From: Virgibacillus_F necropolis_A
GTDB lineage: Bacteria; Bacillota; Bacilli; Bacillales; Amphibacillaceae
Assembly (NCBI RefSeq): GCF_044793635.1
Contig: NZ_CP084992.1
Location: forward strand, 2,728,001-2,792,000
Reading direction: 5' to 3'
DNA: 64,000 nucleotides
The notes beneath the pieces were generated by a model. The model saw only the letters and a list, made by a program, of their open reading frames with translations, searched no databases and had not been told where the DNA came from. Of this stretch, positions 52,587 through 62,093 are shown one piece after another. The first letter of the stretch is position 1. Each line of letters begins with the position of its first letter. The translations under genes and the position numbers were made by a program.

Positions 52587-52656
52587 CAATAAACGCGATT
52601 AATGGATAAATAAATAATAAAAAAGATAGATTCATTGAACTGTTAATTTAATTCGG

Positions 52657-52695
52657 TTAAAATGATGGATGGAGATGCTCCTTCCATCATTTTAA
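52657..52695. terminator. Probable terminator after the CamS gene
   Basis: TTAAAATGATGGA and TCCATCATTTTAA form a 13-bp stem around 13 bases. A/T-rich outer pairs replace a clean T-run. Confidence 0.55.
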
Positions 52696-52758
52696 AATGA
52701 AAACGCAATCATGCAAACAATGGAGTAATTCGATTAATTTCTTAAGGAGGTTTTTTTC

Positions 52759-54306
52759 ATGGTAGTACCGTACAAACACGAACCTTTTACAGATTTCACA
52801 GTAGAAGAAAATCAGCAATTAATGCTAGAGGCTATCAAAAAGGTAGAAGCTGATCTTGGTGGAGAATATCCACTTATTATAGGTGGGGAACGTGTTACAA
52901 CAGATGATAAAATTGTTTCTGTTAACCCTTCTAAAAAAGATGAAGTAATTGGTTATGTATCAAAGGCCAATAAAGAGTTAGCTGAAAAGGCAATGAAAGT
53001 TGCTGACAGCAAATTTGAGTCTTGGAGAAAATCAGCCCCTGAAATGCGTGCTGACATTTTATTCCGTGCAGCGGCAATTATACGCCGTCGTAAATTTGAA
53101 TTTACCGCACACCTTGTAAAAGAAGGCGGAAAACCATGGAAAGAAGCAGATGCTGATACTGCAGAAGCAATTGACTTCTTAGAATATTATGGACGTCAGA
53201 TGCTTGAATTCAAAGACGGAGTAAAAATTAATAGTCGCCCAATCGAATATAATCAATATAGCTATATTCCATTAGGTGTTGGTGTTGTTATCTCACCATG
53301 GAACTTCTTATTCGCAATTATGGCAGGTACAACATCTGCAGCAATGGTTTCAGGTAACACTGTATTACTTAAACCTGCAAGCTCAACACCTGTAATTGCA
53401 TATAAATTTATGGAAGTACTTGAAGAAGCCGGTCTTCCGGATGGCGTAATCAACTACATTCCAGGACCTGGTAGTGAAGTTGGGGATTATCTAGTAGATC
53501 ACCCACGCACTCGTTTTGTTAGCTTCACAGGTTCACGTGACGTTGGTACACGAATTTTTGAACGTGCAGCAAAAGTACAAGAAGGTCAAAACTGGCTAAA
53601 ACGTACCATTATTGAAATGGGTGGTAAAGATACCATTGTAGTTGATAATGAAGCAGACCTAGAGCTTGCAGCACAGTCTATTGTTCAATCTGCATTCGGA
53701 TTCTCAGGTCAAAAATGTTCTGCATGTTCACGCGCAATCGTTCATGAAGATGTATATGATCAAGTAGCGGATCGTGTAGCTGAACTAACGAAAGAATTAA
53801 GTGCTGGAGATCCATCTGATAACTCTCACTTTATGGGGCCAGTTATTGATCAAGCAGCATACGATAAAATTATGAATTATATTGAAATTGGTAAAGATGA
53901 AGGAAAATTACTTGCAGGTGGCACGGGAGATGACAGCAAAGGTTGGTTTGTAAACCCAACTGTATTCGCTGACTTAAATCCAGAAGCACGTATCATGCAA
54001 GAAGAAATCTTCGGACCTGTTGTTGGATTATCAAAAGCTAAAGACTTCGATCAAGCTATTGAAATTGCAAACAACACAGATTATGGTTTAACAGGTGCTG
54101 TTATTACAAATAACCGAGCACATCAAGAACAAGCACGTCAAGACTTCCATGTTGGTAACCTATACTTCAACCGTGGATGTACAGCGGCAATCGTTGGATA
54201 CCAACCATTTGGTGGGTTCAAAATGTCAGGAACAGATTCAAAAGCAGGTGGACCAGATTACCTAATCCACCATATGCAAGGTAAAACTACTTCAGAAATG
54301 TTCTAA
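52759..54306 (+). CDS. rocA: L-glutamate gamma-semialdehyde (P5C) dehydrogenase
   Basis: This is a 515-residue aldehyde dehydrogenase collinear with B. subtilis RocA/PutC. It oxidises P5C to glutamate in proline and arginine catabolism. Landmarks are VISPWNFLFAI (Asn near 182), EMGGKD (Glu286), GFSGQKCSACSR (catalytic Cys320) and NLYFNRGCTAAIVGYQPFGG. AAGGAGG lies nine bases before the ATG. Codons look strongly biased, suggesting high expression. No proline dehydrogenase is adjacent. Confidence 0.94.
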   Translation: MVVPYKHEPFTDFTVEENQQLMLEAIKKVEADLGGEYPLIIGGERVTTDDKIVSVNPSKKDEVIGYVSKANKELAEKAMKVADSKFESWRKSAPEMRADILFRAAAIIRRRKFEFTAHLVKEGGKPWKEADADTAEAIDFLEYYGRQMLEFKDGVKINSRPIEYNQYSYIPLGVGVVISPWNFLFAIMAGTTSAAMVSGNTVLLKPASSTPVIAYKFMEVLEEAGLPDGVINYIPGPGSEVGDYLVDHPRTRFVSFTGSRDVGTRIFERAAKVQEGQNWLKRTIIEMGGKDTIVVDNEADLELAAQSIVQSAFGFSGQKCSACSRAIVHEDVYDQVADRVAELTKELSAGDPSDNSHFMGPVIDQAAYDKIMNYIEIGKDEGKLLAGGTGDDSKGWFVNPTVFADLNPEARIMQEEIFGPVVGLSKAKDFDQAIEIANNTDYGLTGAVITNNRAHQEQARQDFHVGNLYFNRGCTAAIVGYQPFGGFKMSGTDSKAGGPDYLIHHMQGKTTSEMF

Positions 54307-54320
54307 TACAAAAGACCTAA

Positions 54321-54377
54321 TACGACAAAAAACCTCTTTCCTGCAAAAAACTTTGCAGAAAGGGGTTTTTTGTCGTA
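54321..54377 (+). terminator. rocA terminator
   Basis: A very long stem, TACGACAAAAAACC.CTTTC with GAAAGGGGTTTTTTGTCGTA, capped by CTGCAAA/TTTGCAG. It has T-runs on both strands, so it can act in both directions. Confidence 0.85.
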
Positions 54378-54383
54378 CATTTA

Positions 54384-54438
54384 GGAAAGTAGGAAAGTTT
54401 TTATGTGGTTAATAGGTGTTTTAACCCCTCGACTTTCC
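54384..54438. other. GGAAAGT direct and inverted repeats upstream of the HTH-TPR gene
   Basis: GGAAAGT occurs at 54384 and 54392, and its complement ACTTTCC at 54432. These lie 100-150 bp before the regulator gene and are candidate operator half-sites. There is no supporting evidence beyond the repeats. Confidence 0.3.
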
Positions 54439-54529
54439 CAATATGAATTATCTGAAATTGTGTTATTATATAAATATACCAATTTTACAAGGTAGTTCAT
54501 CCGAGTATATCAAAAAGGTGGGTATATAG

Positions 54530-55795
54530 ATGGAGACTGGACCCTTTATTAAATTACAACGAATCAAACAAGGGATGACACAAGAGGAATTAGCAGAGGG
54601 TATTGTTTCCATGTCATACTTGTCAAAGATTGAAAACCAGAAGACAGAAGCCAGTCCTGAGGTAATCAGTCTATTGTGTACAAGACTTGGTGTACAACGA
54701 GATGATGATAAAGAGATTACAATCAAAGAGAAGTGCCAAGAGTGGTATGATCTGTTGTTTGAAACGAATGACAGAAAGATAATAACTGAAAAGTATGAGG
54801 AACTCGAAAGCTTACTTAGTAAAATTCATTCTGATAACTTAATATTATTTGAGATTCATAGAATTCGTTATTATCTAATACTTCATGAATTTGAGAAAGC
54901 ATTAGAACAGATTAATCGAATGAATGAAGTTTCCAGCACATTTGATAATTTACATCAGTTTTATTGGTATAAATTTAAAGGTAATTACAGTTCTTTAGGT
55001 GGCGAGTTTAATCAGGCAATGAGAATGTATAAACTTGCCGAAGAAAAACTTAATCAAATTAAAATTGCTGATGAATATGTAGCAGATTTGCAGTATACAA
55101 TTGCCATAACACATAGCAAACTAAGAAACACGTTAGAGTCAATAGAATACGCAAATAAAGCAATTGATACTTTTCAAATGCAATACAATTTTATTCGCTG
55201 CGCACAGTGCCATATCGTATTAGGAATATGCTATAGACGTATTGGAATGTATGATAAAGCTATTAAGAATCAGAATCTCGCAAAACATTTGGGAGAATTA
55301 AATCAAAATAAGCAAATCATACAATTAGCCAATCAAAACTTGGGATATTTATATACAGCTAAGGGTGAAGCGAAAGAGGCAATATATTATTATAATCAGG
55401 TAGTAGATGATGAACTAGTAAATACTGGTGAAAGGCTTGCAGCTCTCACATCTTTAATAAAGGAATATTATAAAATTTATAATTTCGATAAAACAAAAGA
55501 AATGATTGAGGCTGGGCTTGAAATATTAGATTTAACCAAACATGATGATGCATATAAGTTGTTCTATTATATTGTTCATACTTATAGTTATGCTATTAAT
55601 CAGGAGGATGAGTTGTTTGAGCGCATGATCATTGATGAGTTTATTCCTTATTTGAGAAAGAACAAGGATTACGCCAATGTCGTGGTCTACGCTAACATGT
55701 TAGCAGCTCATTACGAACGATTAACTAAGTATAAAGATTCTGTAAAGTATTACAAGTTAGCTAATTTAGCTTATGAGGAATTAATTAACCTTTAA
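54530..55795 (+). CDS. HTH-TPR transcriptional regulator of the RRNPP quorum-sensing superfamily (NprR-like)
   Basis: This is a 421-residue protein. Residues 1-60 form an XRE-type helix-turn-helix (LQRIKQGMTQEELAEGI, SMSYLSKIENQKTEASPEVI). The rest is a chain of TPR-like helical repeats, for example AQCHIVLGICYRRIGMYDKA and NQNLGYLYTAKGEAKEAI. Length and layout fit NprR (about 420 residues) better than PlcR (about 285) or Rap (no HTH). Such receptors bind a re-imported peptide derived from a small exported precursor. A 45-codon gene of exactly that type starts 14 bp after its stop. The targets are unknown. Confidence 0.82.
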   Translation: METGPFIKLQRIKQGMTQEELAEGIVSMSYLSKIENQKTEASPEVISLLCTRLGVQRDDDKEITIKEKCQEWYDLLFETNDRKIITEKYEELESLLSKIHSDNLILFEIHRIRYYLILHEFEKALEQINRMNEVSSTFDNLHQFYWYKFKGNYSSLGGEFNQAMRMYKLAEEKLNQIKIADEYVADLQYTIAITHSKLRNTLESIEYANKAIDTFQMQYNFIRCAQCHIVLGICYRRIGMYDKAIKNQNLAKHLGELNQNKQIIQLANQNLGYLYTAKGEAKEAIYYYNQVVDDELVNTGERLAALTSLIKEYYKIYNFDKTKEMIEAGLEILDLTKHDDAYKLFYYIVHTYSYAINQEDELFERMIIDEFIPYLRKNKDYANVVVYANMLAAHYERLTKYKDSVKYYKLANLAYEELINL

Positions 55796-55809
55796 AGGAG
55801 GGATGAAAT

Positions 55810-55947
55810 ATGAAAAAGCTAGTAGCTTCATTTGCGCTAGGAACATTATTAGTGGGAGGCTTCCTATTCTCACAATACGATGCTCCAAATAGTACTGCTA
55901 TGGAAGTTGAACCAAGCATTCTTTCAATTGGTAATTCAATCTTTTAG
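55810..55947 (+). CDS. Putative secreted signalling-peptide precursor (Phr/NprX-like)
   Basis: A 45-codon gene follows AGGAGGG at a seven-base distance. The product begins with a Sec-type signal, MKKLVASFALGTLLVGGFLF. A short polar stretch, SQYDAPNSTAMEVE, is followed by the hydrophobic C-terminus PSILSIGNSIF. This is the usual plan of NprX, PapR and Phr precursors, whose active peptide of 5-8 residues comes from the C-terminal part. Its tight coupling to the HTH-TPR gene supports a cognate pair. The mature sequence is not known; SIGNSIF or nearby residues are the natural guess. Confidence 0.75.
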   Translation: MKKLVASFALGTLLVGGFLFSQYDAPNSTAMEVEPSILSIGNSIF

Positions 55948-55999
55948 CTAGTTTGAGTTACTCAGTAATTTTTTTACCCTATTACTATATGATGAACTT

Positions 56000-56037
56000 G
56001 CCTGAAATAGTGTGGAAGCTATTCAGGCCTTTTTTTG
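56000..56037 (+). terminator. Terminator of the receptor-peptide operon
   Basis: GCCTGAAATAG pairs with CTATTCAGGC (one bulge) and is followed by CTTTTTTT. It lies 52 bp after the peptide gene, so receptor and peptide share one transcript end. Confidence 0.85.
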
Positions 56038-56131
56038 TTGACTGGACGAAATCCCTGATTAGTTGCTTATACACTGACAACTCTGCTATTATCTATAGTA
56101 TTGTAAGAGTTTTTTAATGGAGGTGCTTTAA

Positions 56132-56422
56132 TTGGCAGATATTACAAATGAGGATGTAAAGCATGTTGCGCATTTGGCAAGGCTTGCGATTACAGATGAA
56201 GAAGCGGAAAAGTTCACGAAGCAATTAAGTAAGATCATTGATTATGCGGAAAGCCTTAATGAATTGGATACCGATCATATTGAACCTACAACCCACGTTT
56301 TGGATTATAAAAATGTATTACGTAAAGATGAGCCTAAACAATGGATTACACAGGATGAGGCGCTTAAAAATGCCCCAGATAAAAAAGATGGACATTTTCG
56401 TGTGCCATCTGTCATGGAGTAA
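56132..56422 (+). CDS. gatC: Asp-tRNA(Asn)/Glu-tRNA(Gln) amidotransferase subunit C
   Basis: This 96-residue GatC begins with TTG 56132, seven bases after GGAGGTG. The helical block VKHVAHLARLAITDEEAEKF and the C-terminal GHFRVPSVME are family hallmarks. It anchors GatA to GatB in the GatCAB complex, which amidates mischarged Glu-tRNA(Gln). Confidence 0.96.
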   Translation: MADITNEDVKHVAHLARLAITDEEAEKFTKQLSKIIDYAESLNELDTDHIEPTTHVLDYKNVLRKDEPKQWITQDEALKNAPDKKDGHFRVPSVME

Positions 56423-56434
56423 GGAGGGAAACAC

Positions 56435-57904
56435 ATGTCATTATTTGATTACACAATAAAAGAACTTGAGCAAAAACTACATAACAAAGAGATTACGGTC
56501 ACAGACCTTGTGAATGAATCGTACCAACAGATTGAAAAGGTAGATGACAAGGTACAAGCTTTCTTAACCCTTGATAAGGAAAGAGCGCTTGAAAAAGCTA
56601 AACAACTTGATTCAGAGAAACCAGACGTTGCTGAATTATTGTTTGGTATGCCTGTCGGCGTGAAGGATAATATTGTTACAAAAGACCTTCGTACAACATG
56701 CGCAAGTCAATTTTTGGACAACTTTAATGATCCTTTATATAACGCTACAGTAGTTGAAAAGTTAAACGATGCGAAAGCGGTTAATATCGGTAAGTTAAAC
56801 ATGGATGAATTTGCGATGGGATCATCAAACGAAAACTCAAGCTATGCTGCAACACGTAATCCTTGGAATACAGATTATGTTCCAGGTGGATCCAGTGGTG
56901 GGTCAGCAGCTGCAGTTGCGGCAGGAGAGGTATTATTTTCGCTTGGATCTGATACAGGTGGATCGATTCGCCAACCGGCAGCATTTTGTGGTGTTGTTGG
57001 CCTTAAGCCTACATATGGTCGTGTTTCCCGATTTGGTCTTGTTGCATTTGCATCATCACTAGATCAAATTGGACCTCTAACACGAACAGTTGAGGACAGT
57101 GCAAGGGTGCTGGAAGTTATTGCAGGACATGACAAAATGGACTCAACAAGTGCCGACGATGACGTTCCGAAATTTACGGAATCTCTTACTGGAGATGTAA
57201 AAGGATTAAAAATCGCTGTACCAAAAGAATACTTAGCTGAAGGTGTTACAAAAGAAGTTAAAGATTCTATTTTAGAAGCACTAAAAGTATATGAATCACT
57301 TGGAGCAGAATGGGAAGAAGTTTCACTGCCACATACGAAATATGCAGTCGCAGCCTACTACTTACTTGCGTCATCAGAAGCATCCGCAAACCTTGCGCGC
57401 TTTGATGGTGTTCGCTATGGCGTTCGTTCTGAAAATGCCACAAATATGTTGGATATGTTCAAGATGTCCCGTAGTGAAGGTTTTGGCGATGAAGTGAAAC
57501 GTCGGATCATGCTTGGAACGTATGCACTATCATCCGGCTACTATGATGCTTATTATAAAAAAGCACAGAAAGTACGTAAGCTGATTAACAATGACTTTGC
57601 AAGCGTGTTTGAAAATTATGATGTTGTTATTGGTCCAACTACACCAACACCTGCGTTTAAAGTTGGCGAAAAAACAGATGATCCATTAACGATGTATACG
57701 AATGATATTTTAACAATTCCAGTCAACCTAGCAGGTATTCCAGGTATTTCAGTGCCATGTGGTTTTTCTGAAAATGGATTGCCACTTGGGTTGCAAATTA
57801 TTGGAAAACATTTTGATGAAGAAACAATTTTCCGTGCAGCACATGCATATGAACAAGCAACAGATTTTCATACTAAACGACCTCAACTTGGAGGTGCAAA
57901 ATAA
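56435..57904 (+). CDS. gatA: Asp-tRNA(Asn)/Glu-tRNA(Gln) amidotransferase subunit A
   Basis: This 489-residue amidase-signature enzyme is the glutaminase subunit. The catalytic Lys is in VGVKDNIVTKD near residue 78, and the cis-Ser and nucleophilic Ser are in PGGSSGGSAAAVAAGE with GSDTGGSIRQPAAFCG near 150-185. AAGGAGGG precedes the ATG. Its stop overlaps the gatB start (TAATG). Confidence 0.97.
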   Translation: MSLFDYTIKELEQKLHNKEITVTDLVNESYQQIEKVDDKVQAFLTLDKERALEKAKQLDSEKPDVAELLFGMPVGVKDNIVTKDLRTTCASQFLDNFNDPLYNATVVEKLNDAKAVNIGKLNMDEFAMGSSNENSSYAATRNPWNTDYVPGGSSGGSAAAVAAGEVLFSLGSDTGGSIRQPAAFCGVVGLKPTYGRVSRFGLVAFASSLDQIGPLTRTVEDSARVLEVIAGHDKMDSTSADDDVPKFTESLTGDVKGLKIAVPKEYLAEGVTKEVKDSILEALKVYESLGAEWEEVSLPHTKYAVAAYYLLASSEASANLARFDGVRYGVRSENATNMLDMFKMSRSEGFGDEVKRRIMLGTYALSSGYYDAYYKKAQKVRKLINNDFASVFENYDVVIGPTTPTPAFKVGEKTDDPLTMYTNDILTIPVNLAGIPGISVPCGFSENGLPLGLQIIGKHFDEETIFRAAHAYEQATDFHTKRPQLGGAK

Positions 57905-59334
57905 TGAATTTTGAAACAGTTATTGGACTTGAAGTTCATGTTGAATTAAAAACAGAATCAAAAATTTTCAGCCCAAGCCCCAACCATTTTGGTGCAGAGG
58001 CTAATACAAATGTAAATCCAATTGATTTAGGGTATCCAGGAGTGTTACCTGTAATAAATGAAGAAGCGGTTAACTTTGCTATGAAAGCAGCGATGGCACT
58101 AAATTGTGAAATCGCAACAGACACGAAGTTTGACCGGAAGAACTACTTCTACCCAGATAATCCAAAAGCATATCAAATATCCCAATTTGATAAACCAATC
58201 GGAGAAAATGGCTGGCTTGAAATTGAAGTTAATGGGAAGAAGAAACGCATCGGAATTACACGCTTGCACATGGAGGAAGATGCTGGGAAATTAACACATG
58301 GAGATGATGGGTATTCCTTGGTTGACTTTAATCGTCAAGGTACACCACTAATCGAAATCGTTTCTGAACCTGAAATGTCTTCTCCAGAGGAAGCATATGC
58401 TTATTTGGAAAAATTGAAGAATATTATCCAATATACAGGTGTGTCGGACTGTAAAATGGAAGAGGGTTCATTACGATGTGATGCGAACCTTTCCATTCGA
58501 CCAATTGGGCAGGAGGAGTTCGGTGTCAAATCCGAGCTGAAAAACCTGAACTCCTTTAGCTTTGTACAAAAAGGTCTTGAATTTGAAGAAAAAAGACAAG
58601 AAAAAGTATTGTTGGCGGGCGGGGAAATTTTACAAGAAACACGCCGTTATGATGAAAAGACAAAAGAAACTATTTTAATGCGTATAAAAGAAGGTTCAGA
58701 CGACTATCGTTATTTCCCGGAACCAGATCTTGTACACATTACGATTAATGATGAATGGAAAGAAAGAATTCGCAAACAAATTCCTGAGCTTCCTGACGCG
58801 AGAAAAGAGAGGTTTATCAAAGAACTTGAATTGCCGGAATACGATGCTGCAATCATCACGAATTCAAAAGAAATGGCAGACTTCCTCGAAGAAACAATTG
58901 CTCAGGGTGCTGATACAAAACAAGCGTCAAACTGGTTAATGGGTGCCGTATTTGAATACATGAACAAGCATCAAAAAGAATTGCACGATTTAGCAATAAC
59001 TCCAAAAGGACTTGGGAAAATGATACGCTTAATCGAGGATGGAACGATTTCATCTAAGATTGCGAAGAAGGTATTCGCTGAATTAGTTGATAAAGGCGGA
59101 GATCCAGAGCAAATTGTTAAAGACAAAGGACTTGTTCAAATCTCTGATGAAGGACAATTACGCGAAATCATTACGAAAATCCTGGACGATAATGAGCAAT
59201 CAATTATCGACTTTAAAAATGGTAAGGACCGTGCATTAGGGTTCTTAGTTGGACAAGTAATGAAACAAACCAAAGGTCAAGCAAACCCACCAATGGTGAA
59301 TAAAATATTATTAGACGAAATGAATAAACGGTAA
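57904..59334 (+). CDS. gatB: Asp-tRNA(Asn)/Glu-tRNA(Gln) amidotransferase subunit B
   Basis: This 476-residue GatB carries out the ATP-dependent transfer of ammonia to the tRNA-bound Glu/Asp. The start ETVIGLEVHVELKTESKIFS is typical, as are YFYPDNPKAYQISQFD, HMEEDAGKLTH and the C-terminal YqeY-like domain ending NPPMVNKILLDEM. Last gene of gatCAB. Confidence 0.97.
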   Translation: MNFETVIGLEVHVELKTESKIFSPSPNHFGAEANTNVNPIDLGYPGVLPVINEEAVNFAMKAAMALNCEIATDTKFDRKNYFYPDNPKAYQISQFDKPIGENGWLEIEVNGKKKRIGITRLHMEEDAGKLTHGDDGYSLVDFNRQGTPLIEIVSEPEMSSPEEAYAYLEKLKNIIQYTGVSDCKMEEGSLRCDANLSIRPIGQEEFGVKSELKNLNSFSFVQKGLEFEEKRQEKVLLAGGEILQETRRYDEKTKETILMRIKEGSDDYRYFPEPDLVHITINDEWKERIRKQIPELPDARKERFIKELELPEYDAAIITNSKEMADFLEETIAQGADTKQASNWLMGAVFEYMNKHQKELHDLAITPKGLGKMIRLIEDGTISSKIAKKVFAELVDKGGDPEQIVKDKGLVQISDEGQLREIITKILDDNEQSIIDFKNGKDRALGFLVGQVMKQTKGQANPPMVNKILLDEMNKR

Positions 59335-59345
59335 ATTATAGGAAT

Positions 59346-59385
59346 GAGGCTGCCTTGATTGTAATCAGGGCAGCCTTGTTTTTTT
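59346..59385 (+). terminator. gatCAB terminator
   Basis: AGGCTGCCTTGATT pairs with ATCAGGGCAGCCTT around GTA (one G-U) and is followed by a T-run. Confidence 0.9.
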
Positions 59386-59603
59386 CTGACCTCAAAATTA
59401 CTCCGTAGCTTAACAGAGTTGATACTTTGATCCCCTTTCGATTATAATTAATCGATAATTATTCAAATTCAATCAATTAAAATCCCAAAAAACTTTCACG
59501 AATAGTCTTTTCAAATTCATTTAAAAGGACTATGATAGTGTTTGTATGTGTAATGTAAATTTACTATTAAATTTGAAAGTGCAATGTTAAAGGAGGGGAC
59601 GTC

Positions 59604-60512
59604 ATGAAGCGGGCCCGAATTATATATAACCCAACATCAGGCCGAGAGGCATTTAAGAGAGAATTACCAACCGTATTAGAACGGTTTGAAATAGCAGGAT
59701 ATGAAACGTCTACCCATGCGACTACATGTGAAGGTGACGCCATAGAGGCTGCAAAAACAGCAGTTGAACGACGTTATGACCTAGTGGTTGCGGCAGGTGG
59801 CGATGGAACTATAAACGAAGTAATCAATGGTTTAGCCGAACAAGAAAATCGACCGAAACTTGGCATTATCCCAGTCGGTACAACCAATGACTTTGCTCGT
59901 GCATTGTGTATTCCGCGTGATATAAAAAAAGCTGTAGACGTTATTTTGGCTGATCAATCAATGTTTCTTGATATCGGACGAGTTAATGATCGTTATTTCA
60001 TGAATATTGCTGGCGGAGGAAAACTAACAGAACTTACGTATGAGGTTCCTAGTAGATTGAAAACCATGCTCGGACAGCTTGCTTACTATATGAAAGGGAT
60101 TGAAATGCTACCATCCCTTAAACCAACCAGGGTTAAGATTGAGTATGATGATCAGGTTCTTGACGAGGATATCATGTTGTTTTTAGTTTCGAACACGAAC
60201 TCTGTTGGTGGATTTGAAAAACTAGCACCATCCGCAAAGTTTGATGATGGATATTTTGACTTAATTATCCTTAAAAAAATAAACCTTGCAGAATTCATTC
60301 GAATCGCAAGTCTGGCACTACGAGGAGCACATTTGGATGATAAGAACGTAATCTATACGCAGGCAAAAAAAGTAAAAGTGACACCAGAAGATAAAATGCA
60401 GTTAAACATTGATGGGGAATTCGGGGGCTTATTGCCTGGAGAATTTACCAACCTCAATAAACACATTGAATTCTTTGTAACAGATAAATTTATTGAAAAA
60501 CAAGATTGCTAA
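59604..60512 (+). CDS. dagK: Diacylglycerol kinase DgkB
   Basis: This 302-residue soluble lipid kinase of the DgkB/YerQ type recycles diacylglycerol from lipoteichoic acid synthesis into phosphatidic acid. IIYNPTSGREAF near the start and the catalytic-domain motif AAGGDGTINEVINGL near residue 65 are diagnostic. PVGTTNDFARAL follows. AAGGAGGGG precedes the ATG. Confidence 0.95.
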   Translation: MKRARIIYNPTSGREAFKRELPTVLERFEIAGYETSTHATTCEGDAIEAAKTAVERRYDLVVAAGGDGTINEVINGLAEQENRPKLGIIPVGTTNDFARALCIPRDIKKAVDVILADQSMFLDIGRVNDRYFMNIAGGGKLTELTYEVPSRLKTMLGQLAYYMKGIEMLPSLKPTRVKIEYDDQVLDEDIMLFLVSNTNSVGGFEKLAPSAKFDDGYFDLIILKKINLAEFIRIASLALRGAHLDDKNVIYTQAKKVKVTPEDKMQLNIDGEFGGLLPGEFTNLNKHIEFFVTDKFIEKQDC

Positions 60513-60529
60513 TTATAGCAGTCTTTTTT
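60503..60529 (+). terminator. dagK terminator
   Basis: AGATTGCT pairs with AGCAGTCT around AATTAT, then six T. The left arm lies inside the last codons of dagK. Confidence 0.75.
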
Positions 60530-60593
60530 CATGCTCAAATACAATTGTGGTAAAATAGAAGATAACTATTTAAGCACGTAAAGGAAGGTATCC

Positions 60594-61967
60594 ATGGCAA
60601 AACAACAAGTACCAGTAAATAAGAACGAGACCATACATTTAACATTTGAAGACTTAACCCACGAAGGAAATGGTGTGGGGAAAATTAATGGCTATCCATT
60701 GTTTGTTCCAAACGCATTACCAGGTGAAGAAGCAACGGTAAAGGTCGTTAAGGCAAACAAAAATTTTGGATTCGGAAAGTTGCTTGAATTAAATAAAATT
60801 AGCCCTGAGCGAATCGAACCTGTGTGTCATGTACATTGTAATGGATGCGGACTTCAGCATATGAGCTATAACCTGCAGCTTGGGATGAAAATGAATCAAG
60901 TAAAAAATGCAATGAAAAAAGTTGCACATCTTGAGCATGTTCCAGTACATCCAATCCTCGGCATGGATGAACCGTTGCATTACCGAAATAAAGTGCAGAT
61001 TCCAGTTGGCGAAAAAAATGGTGAATTGATAACTGGATTTTATCAAAAACGTAGCCACCACATCATAGAAAATACCGAAACGTGTGTCACGCATAATGAA
61101 GTGATAAATGACGTTGTGAAAACGGTTAGAGACATTGCGAATCGTTTAGTGATTAAGGCGTATAACGAGCAAGCTCATAAAGGTGTTTTACGACACATTA
61201 TGGTGCGAACCGGTGAAGAAACAAAGGATATCATGGTCGTTATCGTAACACGAACTGATAAACTCCCTAATAAAGATGAGCTAATCAAGGAATTAACGGA
61301 AACTTATCCGCACATAAAATCGATTATGCATAATGTGAATAATAAACGAACCAATGTTATTTTAGGTAACAAGACGAATCTACTCTGGGGCGACGAATAT
61401 ATTCATGATAAAATTGGCGATATTACTTTTGCGATCTCAGCGAAGTCGTTTTATCAAGTAAATCCCTCACAAACGAAAGTGCTTTATGACAAAGCTTTGG
61501 AATATGCAAAAATTGATAATGATGACGTCGTAATCGATGCGTATTGCGGTATCGGAACCATATCATTATTTTTAGCACAAAATGCTAAAAAAGTGTATGG
61601 CGTAGAGGTTGTACCTGAAGCCATAAGCGATGCAAAGAAGAATGCAAAGCTGAACGGGATTACAAACGCAGAATTTGTTGTAGGGAAAGCTGAGAAGGTT
61701 ATGCCATGGTGGACTGCACAAGGATTGAAACCAGATGTGATTGTAGTAGATCCACCACGCAAAGGTTGTGACGAAGAGCTTCTAAATGCAATGATTGAAA
61801 TGAAGCCGAAGCGGATTGTTTATGTGTCATGTAATCCATCTACATTAGCCCGGGATTTAAGAATTTTGGAAGATGGCGGATATGGTACGAAGGAAGTTCA
61901 GCCGGTGGATATGTTTCCACAGACAAACCATATCGAATCAGTTGCATTGATAGAAAGAGTTTTGTGA
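60594..61967 (+). CDS. rlmCD: 23S rRNA (uracil-C5)-methyltransferase, RlmCD/RumA type
   Basis: This is a 457-residue TrmA/RumA-family methyltransferase. An N-terminal TRAM domain comes first (to about residue 62). The cysteine cluster CHVHCNGCGLQHM with a later ETCVTH matches the 4Fe-4S site. The SAM motif is DAYCGIGTISLFLA near residue 320, DPPRKGCDEELL follows, and the catalytic cysteine is in VYVSCNPSTLARDL. B. subtilis RlmCD modifies both U747 and U1939; single-site specificity cannot be ruled out here. Confidence 0.93.
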   Translation: MAKQQVPVNKNETIHLTFEDLTHEGNGVGKINGYPLFVPNALPGEEATVKVVKANKNFGFGKLLELNKISPERIEPVCHVHCNGCGLQHMSYNLQLGMKMNQVKNAMKKVAHLEHVPVHPILGMDEPLHYRNKVQIPVGEKNGELITGFYQKRSHHIIENTETCVTHNEVINDVVKTVRDIANRLVIKAYNEQAHKGVLRHIMVRTGEETKDIMVVIVTRTDKLPNKDELIKELTETYPHIKSIMHNVNNKRTNVILGNKTNLLWGDEYIHDKIGDITFAISAKSFYQVNPSQTKVLYDKALEYAKIDNDDVVIDAYCGIGTISLFLAQNAKKVYGVEVVPEAISDAKKNAKLNGITNAEFVVGKAEKVMPWWTAQGLKPDVIVVDPPRKGCDEELLNAMIEMKPKRIVYVSCNPSTLARDLRILEDGGYGTKEVQPVDMFPQTNHIESVALIERVL

Positions 61968-62014
61968 CCAAACAATAAACATTTCTGATCAGTTTTATAA
62001 AAAGGTATAAGTGT

Positions 62015-62048
62015 AAAAGAAGCAGGGATATTTTTGCTTTTTAATTTT
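62015..62048 (+). terminator. Weak terminator after rlmCD
   Basis: AAAGAAGCA pairs with TGCTTTTT (one G-U) around ten bases, followed by AATTTT. Confidence 0.4.
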
Positions 62049-62093
62049 GGGATAAGGGTTTGACCTGGTATACCATAATGAGAGGGTTTGAAT

